Assembly (NCBI GenBank): GCA_021234155.1
Contig: JAJEKV010000026.1
Span: forward strand, 5,530,189-5,594,188
From: Isoetes taiwanensis
Taxonomy: Eukaryota > Streptophyta > Lycopodiopsida > Isoetales > Isoetaceae
Direction of reading: 5' to 3'
DNA length: 64,000 nucleotides
A program made the translations under genes and the position numbers. Positions 20,777-31,915 of the stretch are shown here, piece after piece. A model generated the notes under the pieces. That model saw only the letters and a list, made by a program, of their open reading frames with translations. It did no database searches and was not told the origin of the DNA. How positions within the stretch are numbered: position 1 is the stretch's first letter; every line of letters begins with the position of its first letter.

Positions 20777-22320
20777 TTGGAGGTCCTACCGATCCAACCC
20801 GGTTCTTGGGAACTATGGCTCCTAGGCGAAATACCAAACATCCCATCATTGAGGTACAAGACAATACGTAAAACACAAGCTACCCTCAAGGTGTATCTGT
20901 ACATCCCAATAAGTCGCAAGAATCTCAATGCTAGTATGCCTGCTCAATACTTTGAACTCAATGTCCCTATTCCTGTTCCTACATTTGATTCTAGCATGAG
21001 TGCTAACAACTTCCTTAAGATCTTTGATGAATATTATCAAGAATACGGACATAAGAAAGGGACTAAGTTTGCTGAATTCAAGAAGTGCTTCAAAAATGAT
21101 GAAGTAAGGGCTTGGTTGGAGTATGTGATAAGTGATGGTATCAACACATGGGATGAAATTGTCAAAAGGTTTTTATCTAGATTCGGTAAGGTTTATGACC
21201 CTCAAGATCTCATTTTTGAATTACAAACCTTTCATATTAGAAATGGTGAGACTGTTCACCAATATGTGGAAAGATTTCATGTGTAGGGCAAAAGTATGCT
21301 GGTGGGTATCAAAAGCAGGCGTCCGGACACATGCTGACAGCACTCATATAGCACCCCATATGGCAGCTTGTTTAAGGTGTTACTGGTACTAGCACATGGT
21401 AATTAGGTAATCAATAGAAATATGTAACAATTCCAATTAATAACAAGTGGAATACTATGATAGAATAGTACATCCAGGGTGCTGATCTAAGTGCTAGGGC
21501 CGCGTTTTTTTGATACCCACTAGCATACTTTTGCCCTGTACTTAACAAAATGCCAAACTAATCAAGTACCTAACCATACATTACACCTTGTTGCATCTTT
21601 CATAAGGGGTCTGACTGGTAGATCAAGAGTACACAGGAAGATGCTAAAGATTTACAAACAGGAGGGGTTTGCAACCATCCATAAAGCTTTTAACAAGGCC
21701 ATTGAGATTGCTGATGTGCTTTCCTATTTACCAGATGATACTCATACCACTAATGATCCTTTCTTCCCAGATTTTGAACAGGAATATATGGGTGCTGATG
21801 CTATACCAAAGATATCTTTGTACAAAAAGATAAGAAGAAACCCAAGGCACCAAGAATCGACAAGATCGCCGCTACTACCAAGGCGTAGATTGACAAAGTT
21901 GTTGAGGCTTTTACTTGAGGTCACCAAGCAACTTCAAGAATTGAAGGCATCTAGACCTGAAAGAAAAGCTATCCCCTTTGTGCACATTGTATGAGAGAAA
22001 CACATTCTTCCTGATATTTGTTGGTACGTGATATGCCTCAAATGCAACAAGAGAGGCCATTATGGAAAAGAGTGTCCTGCTTGTGCCTTTTGTAAAGCTA
22101 CAGGACATTATGAAGACAGATGCGCAGTGTTAAAGAGTATTTTGCAAGACAGAGAAAGCCAAAATCGCTGAGCCTATCGCTATCGCCAAATATTTGTCCG
22201 GCTAGCTATCCCATCGATTTATGCGAATTTGAAGAACGTGAAGAAATTATGGTCGTGCATACAAGGGGAATGAAAGACAAGGGGTTATCTCAAGAAGAAA
22301 TAGAAGCTAAGCGCCATTAA
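20777..22320 (+). pseudogene. gag: gag
   Basis: The capsid-like region (FDEYYQEYGHKKGTKFAEF, then ARAWLEY-like DEVRAWLEYVI and VHQYVERFH) runs to 21285. After removal of the MITE and one TGTA it continues in the same frame (LTKCQTNQVPNHTLHLVASF). Two CCHC zinc knuckles follow at 22034-22123: CLKCNKRGHYGKEC and CAFCKATGHYEDRC, both C-x2-C-x4-H-x4-C. The first real ATG is probably at MPAQYFELNVPIPVP (about 20936). There are frameshifts after 21830. Gag proteins package the element RNA. Confidence 0.85.
21286..21536. mobile_element. 251-bp MITE inside gag
   Basis: The terminal inverted repeats start GGGCAAAAGTATGCT(G/A)GTGG and extend about 30 bp. TGTA flanks both sides (21282-21285 and 21537-21540). 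Deleting the MITE and one TGTA restores the gag reading frame. It has no coding capacity. The 4-bp duplication does not by itself identify a superfamily. Confidence 0.92.
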
Positions 22321-22465
22321 AGGTAAAATGAGTGAAAACAAGCAACCCGCACAAGATGGTAAGCAAATTGTACCTCCCCCGCGTGCCTTGTCGAAATTCC
22401 TAAAAAAGATAAAGATGGTGATGACTTTGAAGTACTTATGAAAAATTCTAAAAGTTAGTGTAGAT

Positions 22466-22930
22466 TTGCTCACATTATTAAGGATTGCACCCACTTATAG
22501 AAAGAAGATGCTTAACTTGACTCAAGATGAACAGGTTTGTCTCACACAAGAAGAACAAATTATGCTTACAAATCACATTGAGGAGCAAATGCTAGTACAA
22601 GATGAACATGATCCTGGTGCCTTCACATGTGCAGCCAACATTGGGAAGAAAGCTTTGTCTAAGGTATTGTTGGATGGGGGATCACCTCTAAATGTTATGC
22701 CACATCATGTGATGAAACAATGTGGCTTAGAGGTAGACAAGAAAGCTCCTATGGTACTGAAATCTTTCTCTAATTCAAGAATTAATCCCATAGGGATTGT
22801 AAGTAAAGTACCAATAGATATTGAAGGTAATTGTTGTGGCTGCTAATTTTGTTGTGGTTGCATTTGAAGGAATGGATGAGAAAGCAGATATTTATGATTT
22901 ACTTCTAGGAAGAAGATGGTCATCCAACGG
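22466..22930 (+). pseudogene. Retroviral-type aspartic protease region
   Basis: Contains VLLDGGSPLNVMP, the plant gypsy-type protease active-site region (usually D-S/T/G-G), then PIGIVSKVPI and, after a frameshift, DLLLGRRW, which fits the second conserved block (LLGR). It processes the Gag-Pol precursor in active elements. Confidence 0.75.
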
Positions 22931-22932
22931 AG

Positions 22933-23865
22933 ATGCCAGACTTTGTTTGGTCAAAAGGGGAATGTACCATAACTGATGGAAGAAAAACAGTTGTTATCTA
23001 CAACAAGCTTGGGGAGTTTGATTCTTTTAACTTCATTGAAGAAGATGTGTTGATATCCAATCAACTTGGGGTATATGAAATTACCATGACCAATATGGGG
23101 GTGGACACAAGTCCAATTAAGGTATGCAATGTACACCAGGGAATAAACTTTGCTTATTTATGGTTTGATGGTGGTGTCTCTAAGAAATTGAGTATAGCTT
23201 CTTCTGCTGCCATTCTTAAGGACAGGTCAAGCAAACTAATGGCAAAAGTTGGCAGAATTCATCAAAACGCTACTTCTAACATGGCCGAATATAAAGCTTT
23301 GATAGCTGGGCTACAAGAGGCTAAGCACTTAGGTGTTACTGACATCATTGTATTTGGAGACTCTCAGCTTGTATGCAGGCAAATTTTGGGGGAATATCAA
23401 ACGAAAAATGAAGAAATGATTATGCTTAGGGATCAAGCACTAGGGGAACTATCAACATTTGCATCCTGGGAGCTACTTCATGTCACCAGAAAGTTCAATG
23501 AAGAGGCTGATACCTTGTGTAAAAGTGTTTTGCTTTCGAACATTTTATGCGTAGGTGCTATCAAGGAGGAAGAATTGGAGGAAGAAGAACTCAAACAGCT
23601 ACATCCTATATTGGTAATCAATGCTAGCAGTGAAAAACAGGTTAGAGAAATTAAGATAGAAAAAAATGGACAAGAAAGAACTCTTTATGTTGGTGATATG
23701 TTTGAGGAAAAAAGTGAATGCATGGTAATAGATTTCTTCAAAGAATGGAAAGATGTTTTTGCATGGGATTATAATGAACTGATTGGTGTTGATAAAAACA
23801 TTTGTGAATTTGAAATAAAAATTAAGGAAGGTGTCAATACAGATGCAAAAACTAAGAAGAATTAA
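22933..23865 (+). pseudogene. RNase H domain upstream of reverse transcriptase
   Basis: Residues about 75-195 form an RNase H fold: YLWFDGGVS (first Asp), NMAEYKALIAGL (Glu), IVFGDSQLV (Asp) and FNEEADTL (last Asp), all four acidic residues present. The C-terminal part (FKEWKDVFAWDYNELIGVD) is the usual linker that precedes reverse transcriptase in plant gypsy elements. This places a complete RNase H between protease and reverse transcriptase. The usual place is after the reverse transcriptase, where only a faint remnant is seen here (24720-24840). Confidence 0.85.
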
Positions 23866-24990
23866 TGTGGCCTTGCTAGACTTGATTAGAGAGGAGTTAC
23901 TAAAAATGAAAGATGCAGGTGTGATCACTGAAATTTCAAATCCAGAATGGTTATCATGCATTGTGCCTGTTGAAAAAAAGAACAAAACTATCAGAATTTG
24001 TATTGATTACAGAGATTTGAACAAGGCCACTGTTAAAGACTGCTACCCTCCTCCTTTTGGAAGAGGTTTTACATGTTTGTTGCGGGGAAAGAGACATACT
24101 CTTTTGGATGGCTTCTCGGATTCAACCAAATTTACGGCTAAGCTAGAAGATCAACCAAAAACAGCTTTCATCACTCCATGGGGAACTTTTGCTATGAAGA
24201 GAATGCCTTTTGGTTTGATGAATGCTCCAAAGCAACTTTTCAAAGAACAATGGATACTATATTCAAGGATATGCCTCCCATGCTTTTAGAGTTTTTCTTG
24301 ATGATCTCTGTTTGGGATCAGCCTTGAGAGATCATTTCAATTATCTAACTAAGATATGTGGCATGTGCAGGAAGGGAGGAGTAAGTTTAAACCCTAAAAA
24401 ATGTGTATTTCTATGCTCTAAGGGAGGATTGTTAGGGCATGAGATCTCCTCTAAAGGGATTCAAGTGGCTGAGAGCAAAGTGGAAGCATTAAAAAAGCTT
24501 GCATCACCAAAACCGTCAAGGAAGTAAAAAGTTTCCTAGGTATGGTAAGTTTTTTAAGAATGTATGTTCCTCACTTCTCTAATACTGTAGCTCCTATATC
24601 TGATCTCACCAAGGTAGGCAAATACACCAAGCATGAGAGTAAGTTAATCATGGTAGAGTGGACTCAGACTTGCCAACTTGCCTTCGACAGTATTATACAA
24701 GCCATCTCCATACAGACTTTTAAAACCTCCGATGCAACTAAACCTTTTGAAGCTTATATCAATATAACAAAAAGAGTCAGGGGTTGGTTTTATTGCAAGA
24801 CGAAGGGTGGTAACTTTTCCAAAGAAGATTTGGTCTAGTAATCTTGAAATGAGGTACCCAAGGCTCGAGAAAAGTGCAAGCAGGTCTTATGTTTTGATTG
24901 ATAGACAAGGACATCTTATCCAAAACAAGTCATACTCAGTGTATATGAAGCAAAATCCTTTGTCCTTGTTGTTTTCAAAAACAGCCTAAG
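23831..24990 (+). pseudogene. pol: Reverse transcriptase, frameshifted
   Basis: Fingers and palm blocks are recognisable: VITEISNPEWLSCIVPV, RICIDYRDLNKATVKD, FAMKRMPFGLMNAP, then after a frameshift at about 24240 FRVFLDDL (the F/YxDD active site, here FLDD), NPKKCVFL, LLGHEISSKGIQV. The thumb region VSFLRMYVPHFSN follows at 24542. Stops after 24838 end the recognisable part. Confidence 0.9.
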
Positions 24991-25299
24991 GCCAAGATAT
25001 GTGATGGGCTTGTAAGATTCAAGAATATGATATTGCTTGTTAAAGTGATTAATTTGGTAAATGATCCCAACATATTTTGACTAATATTTTGTTTGAGCGG
25101 GAAGATGAAGAAGGGTTGACTCATGAGGTTCAAGATGATGCAGTGCTAATGTAAACCTTGTGCAGGAAGCAGATTGGTGTTTAATATAAGAAGATATTTG
25201 GAATCAAATGAGATGCCGAACTCAACTCCAACCAAAAAGAAGGTTCAAGGAAAAATGCAATAAGTTCAAGCTAATAGATAATGTGTTATGCGGTATGAC

Positions 25300-26440
25300 A
25301 AAGAGGGTATCATTTTGAGGTGTGTTGATGAAGAAGAAGCTAAGTTAGTATTAGAAGCATGTCATGAAGGAGTATGTAGGTGGACATTTTGCTGCAGATA
25401 CTACAAAGAAAAAAAATCTTGAGGGCTGGTTATTATTGGCCAACTCTCTTCAAGGACTGCTATGAAACAATCAAATGCTTTGCCATAAGTGCCAAATTTT
25501 GGTAGAAGAATTCTTCAACCAAATTGCCTTTAATCGCCATAACTTCTCCAGACCCTTCCAAGTCCGGGGACTTGATTTCATAGGACTGTAGAGATCCACC
25601 TTCTTCTTACAAAGACCAAATATTCTTGTAGCTACCGATTATTTTACAAAATGGGCTGAAGCTATTCCCCGACAAGCAAATGCTTATACCAATCGCTAGG
25701 TTCATCCATGAAAATATCGTGCCAGGTTTGGTGTTCCCTTTAAACTTATATCCGATAGAGGCAACCCGGTTTCGAATGATGTTATAGCTACATTGCTAGC
25801 AACTCTCAAAGTAAGACATTCTAAGAGTTCATCCTACTATCCCCAAGGTAATGGTCAGGCCGAATCCACTAACAAGGCGCCTCAAAACTATCCTCAAAAA
25901 AAGACTATTAGTGTCTCAAAAAGGATTGGCATTTGAGGTTGCATGATGCTCGTGGGCTTACTGTAACTACAACTAAAACTTCACCAAACATACACCTTTT
26001 AGTCTAGTTTATGGGATAGAGTCTATCATTCCAAAGAGAGCTTGAGCTTCCATCCTTGAGAATGGCTTTGAAATTAAATTTGGAAATAGGGGAAGCACTT
26101 GAAGAAAGGTGTGTAATGGCTTATGCAATTAGAAGAGCATAGATATGAAGCTGAAAATGCTATACTATTAAAAAAGGCTAAAGATCTAGCAGCTTTCAAA
26201 GCAGCACACAAATTGCAAGGTACCTTGAAAGATGGAGAGCTAGTCCTAAAATGGAATAAGGCAAAGGAAGACTGTGCTAGCAAATTTGAAGAGGCGTGGG
26301 AAGGACCTTTTTGAAGTTACAGACCACCAGCGGGCCAAGATTCATATTGGTTGAAGTCTATACCAGAAGGAAGAATCTTACCAAATCCTATCAACATTCT
26401 ACATCTTAAGAGGTATTGGCAGCAACATGTTGCCCTTAGT
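25300..26440 (+). pseudogene. Integrase, decayed
   Basis: Pieces in several frames: a CHEG zinc-binding block (about 25360), GLDFIG...PNILVATDYFTKWAEAIP (catalytic core, 25570-25680), SYYPQGNGQAESTNK-like sequence (25830-25880) and SLVYGIES (about 26005). Many stops and shifts. Confidence 0.8.
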
Positions 26441-27242
26441 CTATTTGAATAAACTTTGATGTATAGATGTTAGAGTAGGTAGTGTGTTAGATAAAAGTTT
26501 TTTGCAAAAGCATTACTCTTAAAAGCACTGATTTATCTTAAGTTAGTTCATTGATAAATAGAATAGGCAGTGTGTCAGATAAATTGTTCCTTTAGTGTTG
26601 ATTTATTTAAGCTAGTTCATTTATAGCAATTGATAAATTAACGTCCTTGGTTCTAATGTGAAGTTGCAGAAAATGTTTATTTCAAGGCTACAAGTACATG
26701 AGGCTCAGGTTGTTCCCTCCTAATATTATATTTTGCCATGCAGGACCACCCTCTTGATTTCACCTTACATCTTTATTCACTTCTCATCCATTCACCTTGA
26801 TGAGCATGCTGTCTTCACTTCCACCACCAGACAGCATTTTATGCTAACCTTAATTTATTTTTGTATAACAGGTACACCCTCTGCTCTTCATTCATAAACC
26901 TTCCATTCTGCTCAAGAGTAGTCCACCATTCATACTTCATCATTTCTCTACTCTGCTCTGAGTATATATTCATATCCCAGAAAAAGCTGCCACCATATCA
27001 CCACATGGCAGCTAGATGTTGAACTGATTCTTGTACTGTCATTACAGGTTCACCCTCTTGTTCATTCATTATCATCTGACACACTCAAGGCTTGCTTTCA
27101 TATAAACTTGCTTTCCAAACATTTTTCTCCCATAATTGCCATTCATTCCATCCATCATGGCAATATTCTGCATGCTGCAAGAAGGAATTAATGTCTTGAG
27201 AAGCTGGAGAACCAGCCTGCCTCTTCTTTTTTTTTAGCATGA
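26441..27242 (+). other. Non-coding stretch before 3' LTR
   Basis: No frame of note. It has several cattca/ttcacc-rich lines. No clear polypurine tract was found directly before 27243. Confidence 0.4.
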
Positions 27243-29670
27243 TGCTGCCACTCATGGCAGCATGGAAGAACCATTAGCTTTTCCAAACACATGGTTCAAT
27301 AAGCACATAAGGAGTATTTGAAGTTGCAACTTTGAAGATCTTTCAAAAAGCTACAAAAGACACAAGGACTTGAAGAACCAAAGAAGGACATTCACTTGAG
27401 AAAACATCAAAGGAGTATTTTGGCTAAATGGAAGGTCACAAGGCAAGTTACTAAATTTGAAGCCCTATTGAAGACTTGCAAGATCACAACTTGGTATGAC
27501 ATTTCTGATTTGAGCATTGAAGTTGATATTCTAAAGTTCTTAAGGAATTTGCCTAGCCATTCTTTCTCATTCTATATCTTGAGTCTTTCTCTCCATTCCA
27601 TGTCTAGCCTTCCTTTTTTCCACACTTCCATCTCTTCTCATTACATACTATGGTGTTGGTAACATTTTTTCCCTAGTCAAAAGAAACACACACTCCATGC
27701 TCCATCCACCCACTCACCAAAGTCAAGCATTAGGGAGCCTCATGAATTCATTTCAAAAGTACCTAGAGTTATACTTACTAGGTTTTACAAAAGAAGGACA
27801 AAAGCAAGACATGTCCAACTATGCAAGAAATGAGCTCCCTAGTAGCATTTCATGTCAAAAGAAAATTGCAAAAGATACAAAACATCCACTTCATCATTCA
27901 TAATTCCACTTCACCATTCATATCACACGTGTCACCCATATCATCCATACTTCATGCCACTTCACCAAAATCATCATTTTTGACTAGGGAAAAGATGGTT
28001 ACCAACCCTTAAGTGCCACATCTTCACCATTTTTCTGCCACCTCACCAAGCCCCATGCTTAGTCATTTCTTTTTTTTCCAAAAAATCAAAATATTCCATT
28101 TGAAAATTTGATGATACTATCGATAGCCCACATGAAAACATGCCACGGCACAAACATTTTTGAAAAAGAGGTTATATTGACTTTCTAAATGGCCTTCTTG
28201 GGCCGTGCCTTTTTGAAAAATGATAAAACCTACCTACATCTACCCCCATTCATCTACCCTCTCATCCCTCGCCAAGTGGCGTCCCCACGGCATGCCAAGT
28301 CGAAACACGAGCCGAAGCTTGGCGGGGAGGAGACCACGTGTCGAAGACCGGTCAATGGATCTATATTTATACCTTGGCTTCTTTTTTCCATTCCGGCTGT
28401 GGGATATTTCTTCACAAGAAAAAAAACAAGAACCCTAAGATTTGCGGAGCCAAGAAACGGATTTTTAGTAGCTGGGAACTACCTAATCATGACTGTACCC
28501 TCCCGATTTAACTTGAGTGATCCCAAGAACTCCAAACACATTGCTAAATGACGGATAACTGTTGGATCTTGCAAGAATTGGAACAGAACCAAGCATTTTT
28601 AAAAAAACCAAATCGACCCGTGAAATTTCAAGGGCTTTTAAGCATTTGGGAGATTGGGGATCACGAAATACACGTCAATACGATCTTCTGCTTGTGAATT
28701 CGACCTTCCTTGCTGCATCAATTTACTTGATTGAGCAGTAAAGCTGACCAATTATTCTGTCCGATTACGGAAGTATTATTGACTCCTGAATTGTGAGTTA
28801 TTTGAAATTATGTGGAACTCCTGTATGATTTGTTAAGTGAATGAAAATCCGACTTTGGTAAAATTTCCTTTTCTCAACTTCCTTTTCAAGAAAGTTATGC
28901 ATATCTGCTAAATATTGTTCTAGTTTTTTTCTACTGCTTATTAGGAAGATCATGCTTAGGCTTCATAAGAATAGTCATCTTGCATTCAAAGAAAACATAA
29001 AACATATAAATATTTGTCAAAGCTAAGTCCTATCTATCTGATCAGAGTCAAGAAAGAAACTATCTTTTCGCTACAAAAACTCTCTAGCAAAGGTTCAGTC
29101 CATATGTTATTGTCAAAACCTCAGTAATTCTCTTCTATTCTGTCTCAGGAAAAAAACAAAAAAACATATACATAAATATCCCTGTCATCAAAAAACACAG
29201 TCTGTCAGTGGTAAATTACTCTCTGTTCATTCAGCATTCAAAGTAAACCCCAAAAAAGGTGTTGCACTTTACCTACAAGAACAATCAGATCAGTCCCAGT
29301 TGTCCCAGATCAAAGATAATATCTCACAAAACATTTGAGAATTTCTCGCTCTGCCGAGTATTGACCAATTTTTGACTAGGTCGGGCATAGATTTTTCAAG
29401 CATCTAGAACTGTCTCGACTTCAAAAGGATTTTGCACTCTTTTAATATCAAGTGTTGGGATCACACTCATACTTTTCCCAAGTAAAATTCACCCGCTATT
29501 TGTGCTTGGTATTGAAAAGAGTAAAACAGGATTTTTCTTGAAATGGGAAAGCTGTACTAACAGGGCTTGTGGTGAAAAGTTTTTGCAAGATTTAGGTTTA
29601 GAGTGGTTGCCCAAGCAACTGGAGGTCCTAAACCATTCTAGTTGAGGGTTTTGCCAGATTACCCTCAACA
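27243..29670 (+). repeat. 3' LTR
   Basis: 2,428 bp. Same ends as the 5' LTR, including both terminal hairpins. Differs from it by scattered substitutions and short indels, more of them in 28100-28800. Confidence 0.92.
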
Positions 29671-30603
29671 AAGGGGACAAAACCACACTAACAAATTTCT
29701 TTAATACGGTATGTAAAGAACACCACAAACATTCTTTTTGGATAGTAGTCTTTGCAAGGCCGAGCACAACTTTTGATTTCATCGTAGATGGATGATCCGG
29801 ATTCCAGATCCGAGTTTATATTGGCATGTATGAGGGGCGAATACAAGAATCCGCCTCCCAGGGAGTTCAGAGGCCCATTCACTAGTGTATGCCACAAAGA
29901 TTGAGGGCCGGTGAAGGTCCTCCCCGTCGAAGTTATTGACCTCAAGTTCCCCTTCAACGATCATCCTCAAGAACCGCCACCGGTTCGTGGCCTAACGAAG
30001 AAGACGAAGGCGACGGGAGACCGAGGCTATGGTTGGAAGCTCACAACGCCAGATTCAGTACGGGCAAGGCTTGCCGGGGGACATAATTATGAGAAACCAA
30101 TTTGGGTCCCGCTACATGCTCGTTACCTCGTGCGAGAAAATGGTACCGCCGAGAACGAGGGTGTTTGATTACTTCTCTGTGGTTCTTTTGGCGAGCTTCA
30201 TTGCTGAATAAGAGATTTTGCATTGTATTCGAAAGTGACCCGCTTAAGCATGAGTGCCTAAAAGGGGATTCTAGATAGGCTTGACCGCCATTGAATCCTA
30301 CCATCGCAATGTTCCTGTGGACAGAGACCACCTGCTTTGAAGTTGAAGAAGTCGTAGATCCACCAAATCGAGAGATGCCCGAAGCTCCACCCGATGTGGA
30401 CTACGATGTGATCAAGAATACACAATTCAATATGGACATTCTTGATGATCCCAATTTCACGCCGCCACAAATGTTCGAGAGCTTTTCTCGGGAGATCCTA
30501 TGGTTGCTTCTTCTAGCCATGGCCACCCGCCATACTGGAACCCCGATCCTATTGTGAGCCTGTTCCTGATGAGGAACCCCGAATTTTGTATGAAAATAAT
30601 GTA
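29671..30603 (+). pseudogene. ParB/methyltransferase-like gene, inner copy, 3' part
   Basis: It resumes with GDKTTLTNFFNTVCKEHHKH, then after a stop FQIRVYIGMYEGR, which matches RSRVFVGIYEEEP in the outer copy. Motif I of the methyltransferase-like domain reads VFDYFS at 30161-30178. It is followed in another frame by RASLLNKRFCIVFESDP, close to the VLDFFSGGAFSRASL of the outer copy and to the D-x-F-x-G-x-G ... E pattern of beta-class DNA methyltransferases. The tail (DVDYDVIKNTQFNMDILDDP) is not recognised. There are multiple frame breaks. Confidence 0.6.
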
Positions 30604-30754
30604 AATTGTACACTAATACTCTTGTATACAGGCTGCCTCTTCCGAGTCACCGCCTGTTTTGGCAAATTTTTTAATATGCAAATCTATGAATTCGGAATTT
30701 TTTACTATTTTTGTGATGTTATGTTTCTCCAGCTTCATTTTATGCAATGCTGGA

Positions 30755-30820
30755 ATTTTTAATGGCGCCAATAAATGGCACTTTAGATGCATATTTTTTT
30801 TAAATGGCGCCATAATTGCT
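30755..30820. repeat. Short palindrome array, inner element (3' of methyltransferase-like gene)
   Basis: AATGGCGCCAATAAATGGCACTTT and AAATGGCGCCATAATT. It is the counterpart of the larger array at 300-640 in the outer copy. Confidence 0.55.
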
Positions 30821-30866
30821 CAAAAAATTGGCATAAATTTGACTAAAAAGGATTTTCGTTCCTAAT

Positions 30867-30905
30867 TGGAATCACGAAATTTCTCATTTTAATGAAATTG
30901 TGCTT
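30867..30905 (-). repeat. Right terminal inverted repeat, inner element
   Basis: Complement reads AAGCACAATTTCATTAAAAT, then GAGAAATTTCGTGATTCC, shared with the methyltransferase-side end of the outer element (122-165). ATAG follows at 30906. Confidence 0.8.
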
Positions 30906-30909
30906 ATAG

Positions 30910-31876
30910 GAGCAAAAGAGGTAGAGATGATGTAAGAGAAAATGTACGCAAGCTTCCTTCCATTCTTAATAAGAAGCTTATACATAAAGAAGTTGGAGCA
31001 GTCGTTGAAGAGCTTACAGGAACAACTGTAGCCTTGAACTCTTTTTATAGTATATGGAAAAGGGAATTTCCAGATGTTAGCATTGCAAAAAATACAGCCT
31101 TCTCTAAATGCAACATCTGCGTGGTAATTAAGCAAAAGCTGGAAAAAACAAAAGATACAAGAGAGAGACGAAATCTTGCAATTCAACGTCGGGCTCATAT
31201 GCTAGAGCAACGCTCTTGCAGAAGTCAATATTGGCATTGGAGAGCATTGTCACAACGGTCTCTTGAAAATCATCTATGTATAATACATGATAAGATGGAT
31301 CAGGTTAAGACTTTAGTGCCTAGAAGTCATCATCTAGCAAAATCTGTATGGAGAGGTGATCGCTTGAAGAGCAGTTTGACAGGAGCTTTGACTCATGGGC
31401 ATGGTGGTCGTGCCTATGGTCATTTTTCACTTGATTTATGGAAAGATGATTCAAACTTCCACATTGGTTCACTTTCTAGAATATTGCATAACTTGGAATT
31501 GGTGCAAGAGGACAAGATAGGTGACTTATGTGGAAGTAAGCCTGCAGATCAGGGATAGGTTCAATACGCTGTACGTTTTATACGGAATACGTATGAATTG
31601 TATGATACGGCACATATTTGCCGTATAAAACGTAAAAAATACGGCAAAAAAAAATTCCGGCGTCGGAAGATTTTCGCGTACGCGAAACCTTCTAATTCAG
31701 CGTCTGTGAAAGTTTTTCGTCACGCGAAAGCTTGAAAAATCAGCGTCTGTGAAAAATATATATATTTTTTGAAATTCAAATTTCAGCGATCTGCGAAACC
31801 TTTCGATTTCGCGCGACGAAAGTTTTTTCACAGACATAAAAATGAAGGTTTTAAGGTTTTCACGTAACCGCCAAAA

Positions 31877-31915
<39 letters not shown>

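Larger units (their letters stand above)
18336..29670 (+). mobile_element. Ty3/gypsy-type LTR retrotransposon, 11.3 kb, decayed
   Basis: Two LTRs (18336-20774 and 27243-29670) frame gag, protease, an RNase H, reverse transcriptase and integrase remnants, all on the plus strand. The integrase follows the reverse transcriptase, which is the gypsy order. It sits inside an exon of the inner methyltransferase-like gene. The coding frame before it (..PMW) and after it (GDKTTLTNFF, from 29673) lines up with one continuous stretch of the outer copy (TPAWKSEAVTAFL). The 5-bp flanks are GTGGG and AAGGG, so the target-site duplication is degraded or my boundary is off by a base or two. Confidence 0.9.
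7815..30905. mobile_element. Inner copy of the two-gene DNA transposon, inserted in the outer one
   Basis: The left end starts AAGCACAATTTCATTA at 7815. The right end is its complement ending at 30905. ATAG flanks both sides (7811-7814 and 30906-30909). Removing 7815-30909 joins the outer transposase gene at CATAG|GAGCAAAAG. That joined sequence aligns without a break to the uninterrupted gene of this same inner copy (minus strand, around 11833-11856, CCACATAGAAACAAAAAGG). Without its own LTR-retrotransposon passenger (11,335 bp) this copy is about 11.8 kb. It lies in opposite orientation to the outer copy: transposase-like gene on the minus strand (9950-13150), ParB/methyltransferase-like gene on the plus strand (15890-30603). 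Confidence 0.88.

Noticed and set aside
18331-29675. Perfect target-site duplication for the LTR retrotransposon
   Set aside because: The flanks are GTGGG and AAGGG, with only three of five bases matching, so I do not claim one.
29489-29957. Minus-strand frames across the 3' LTR border
   Set aside because: They cross the LTR boundary, and the plus-strand reading is conserved with the outer copy.
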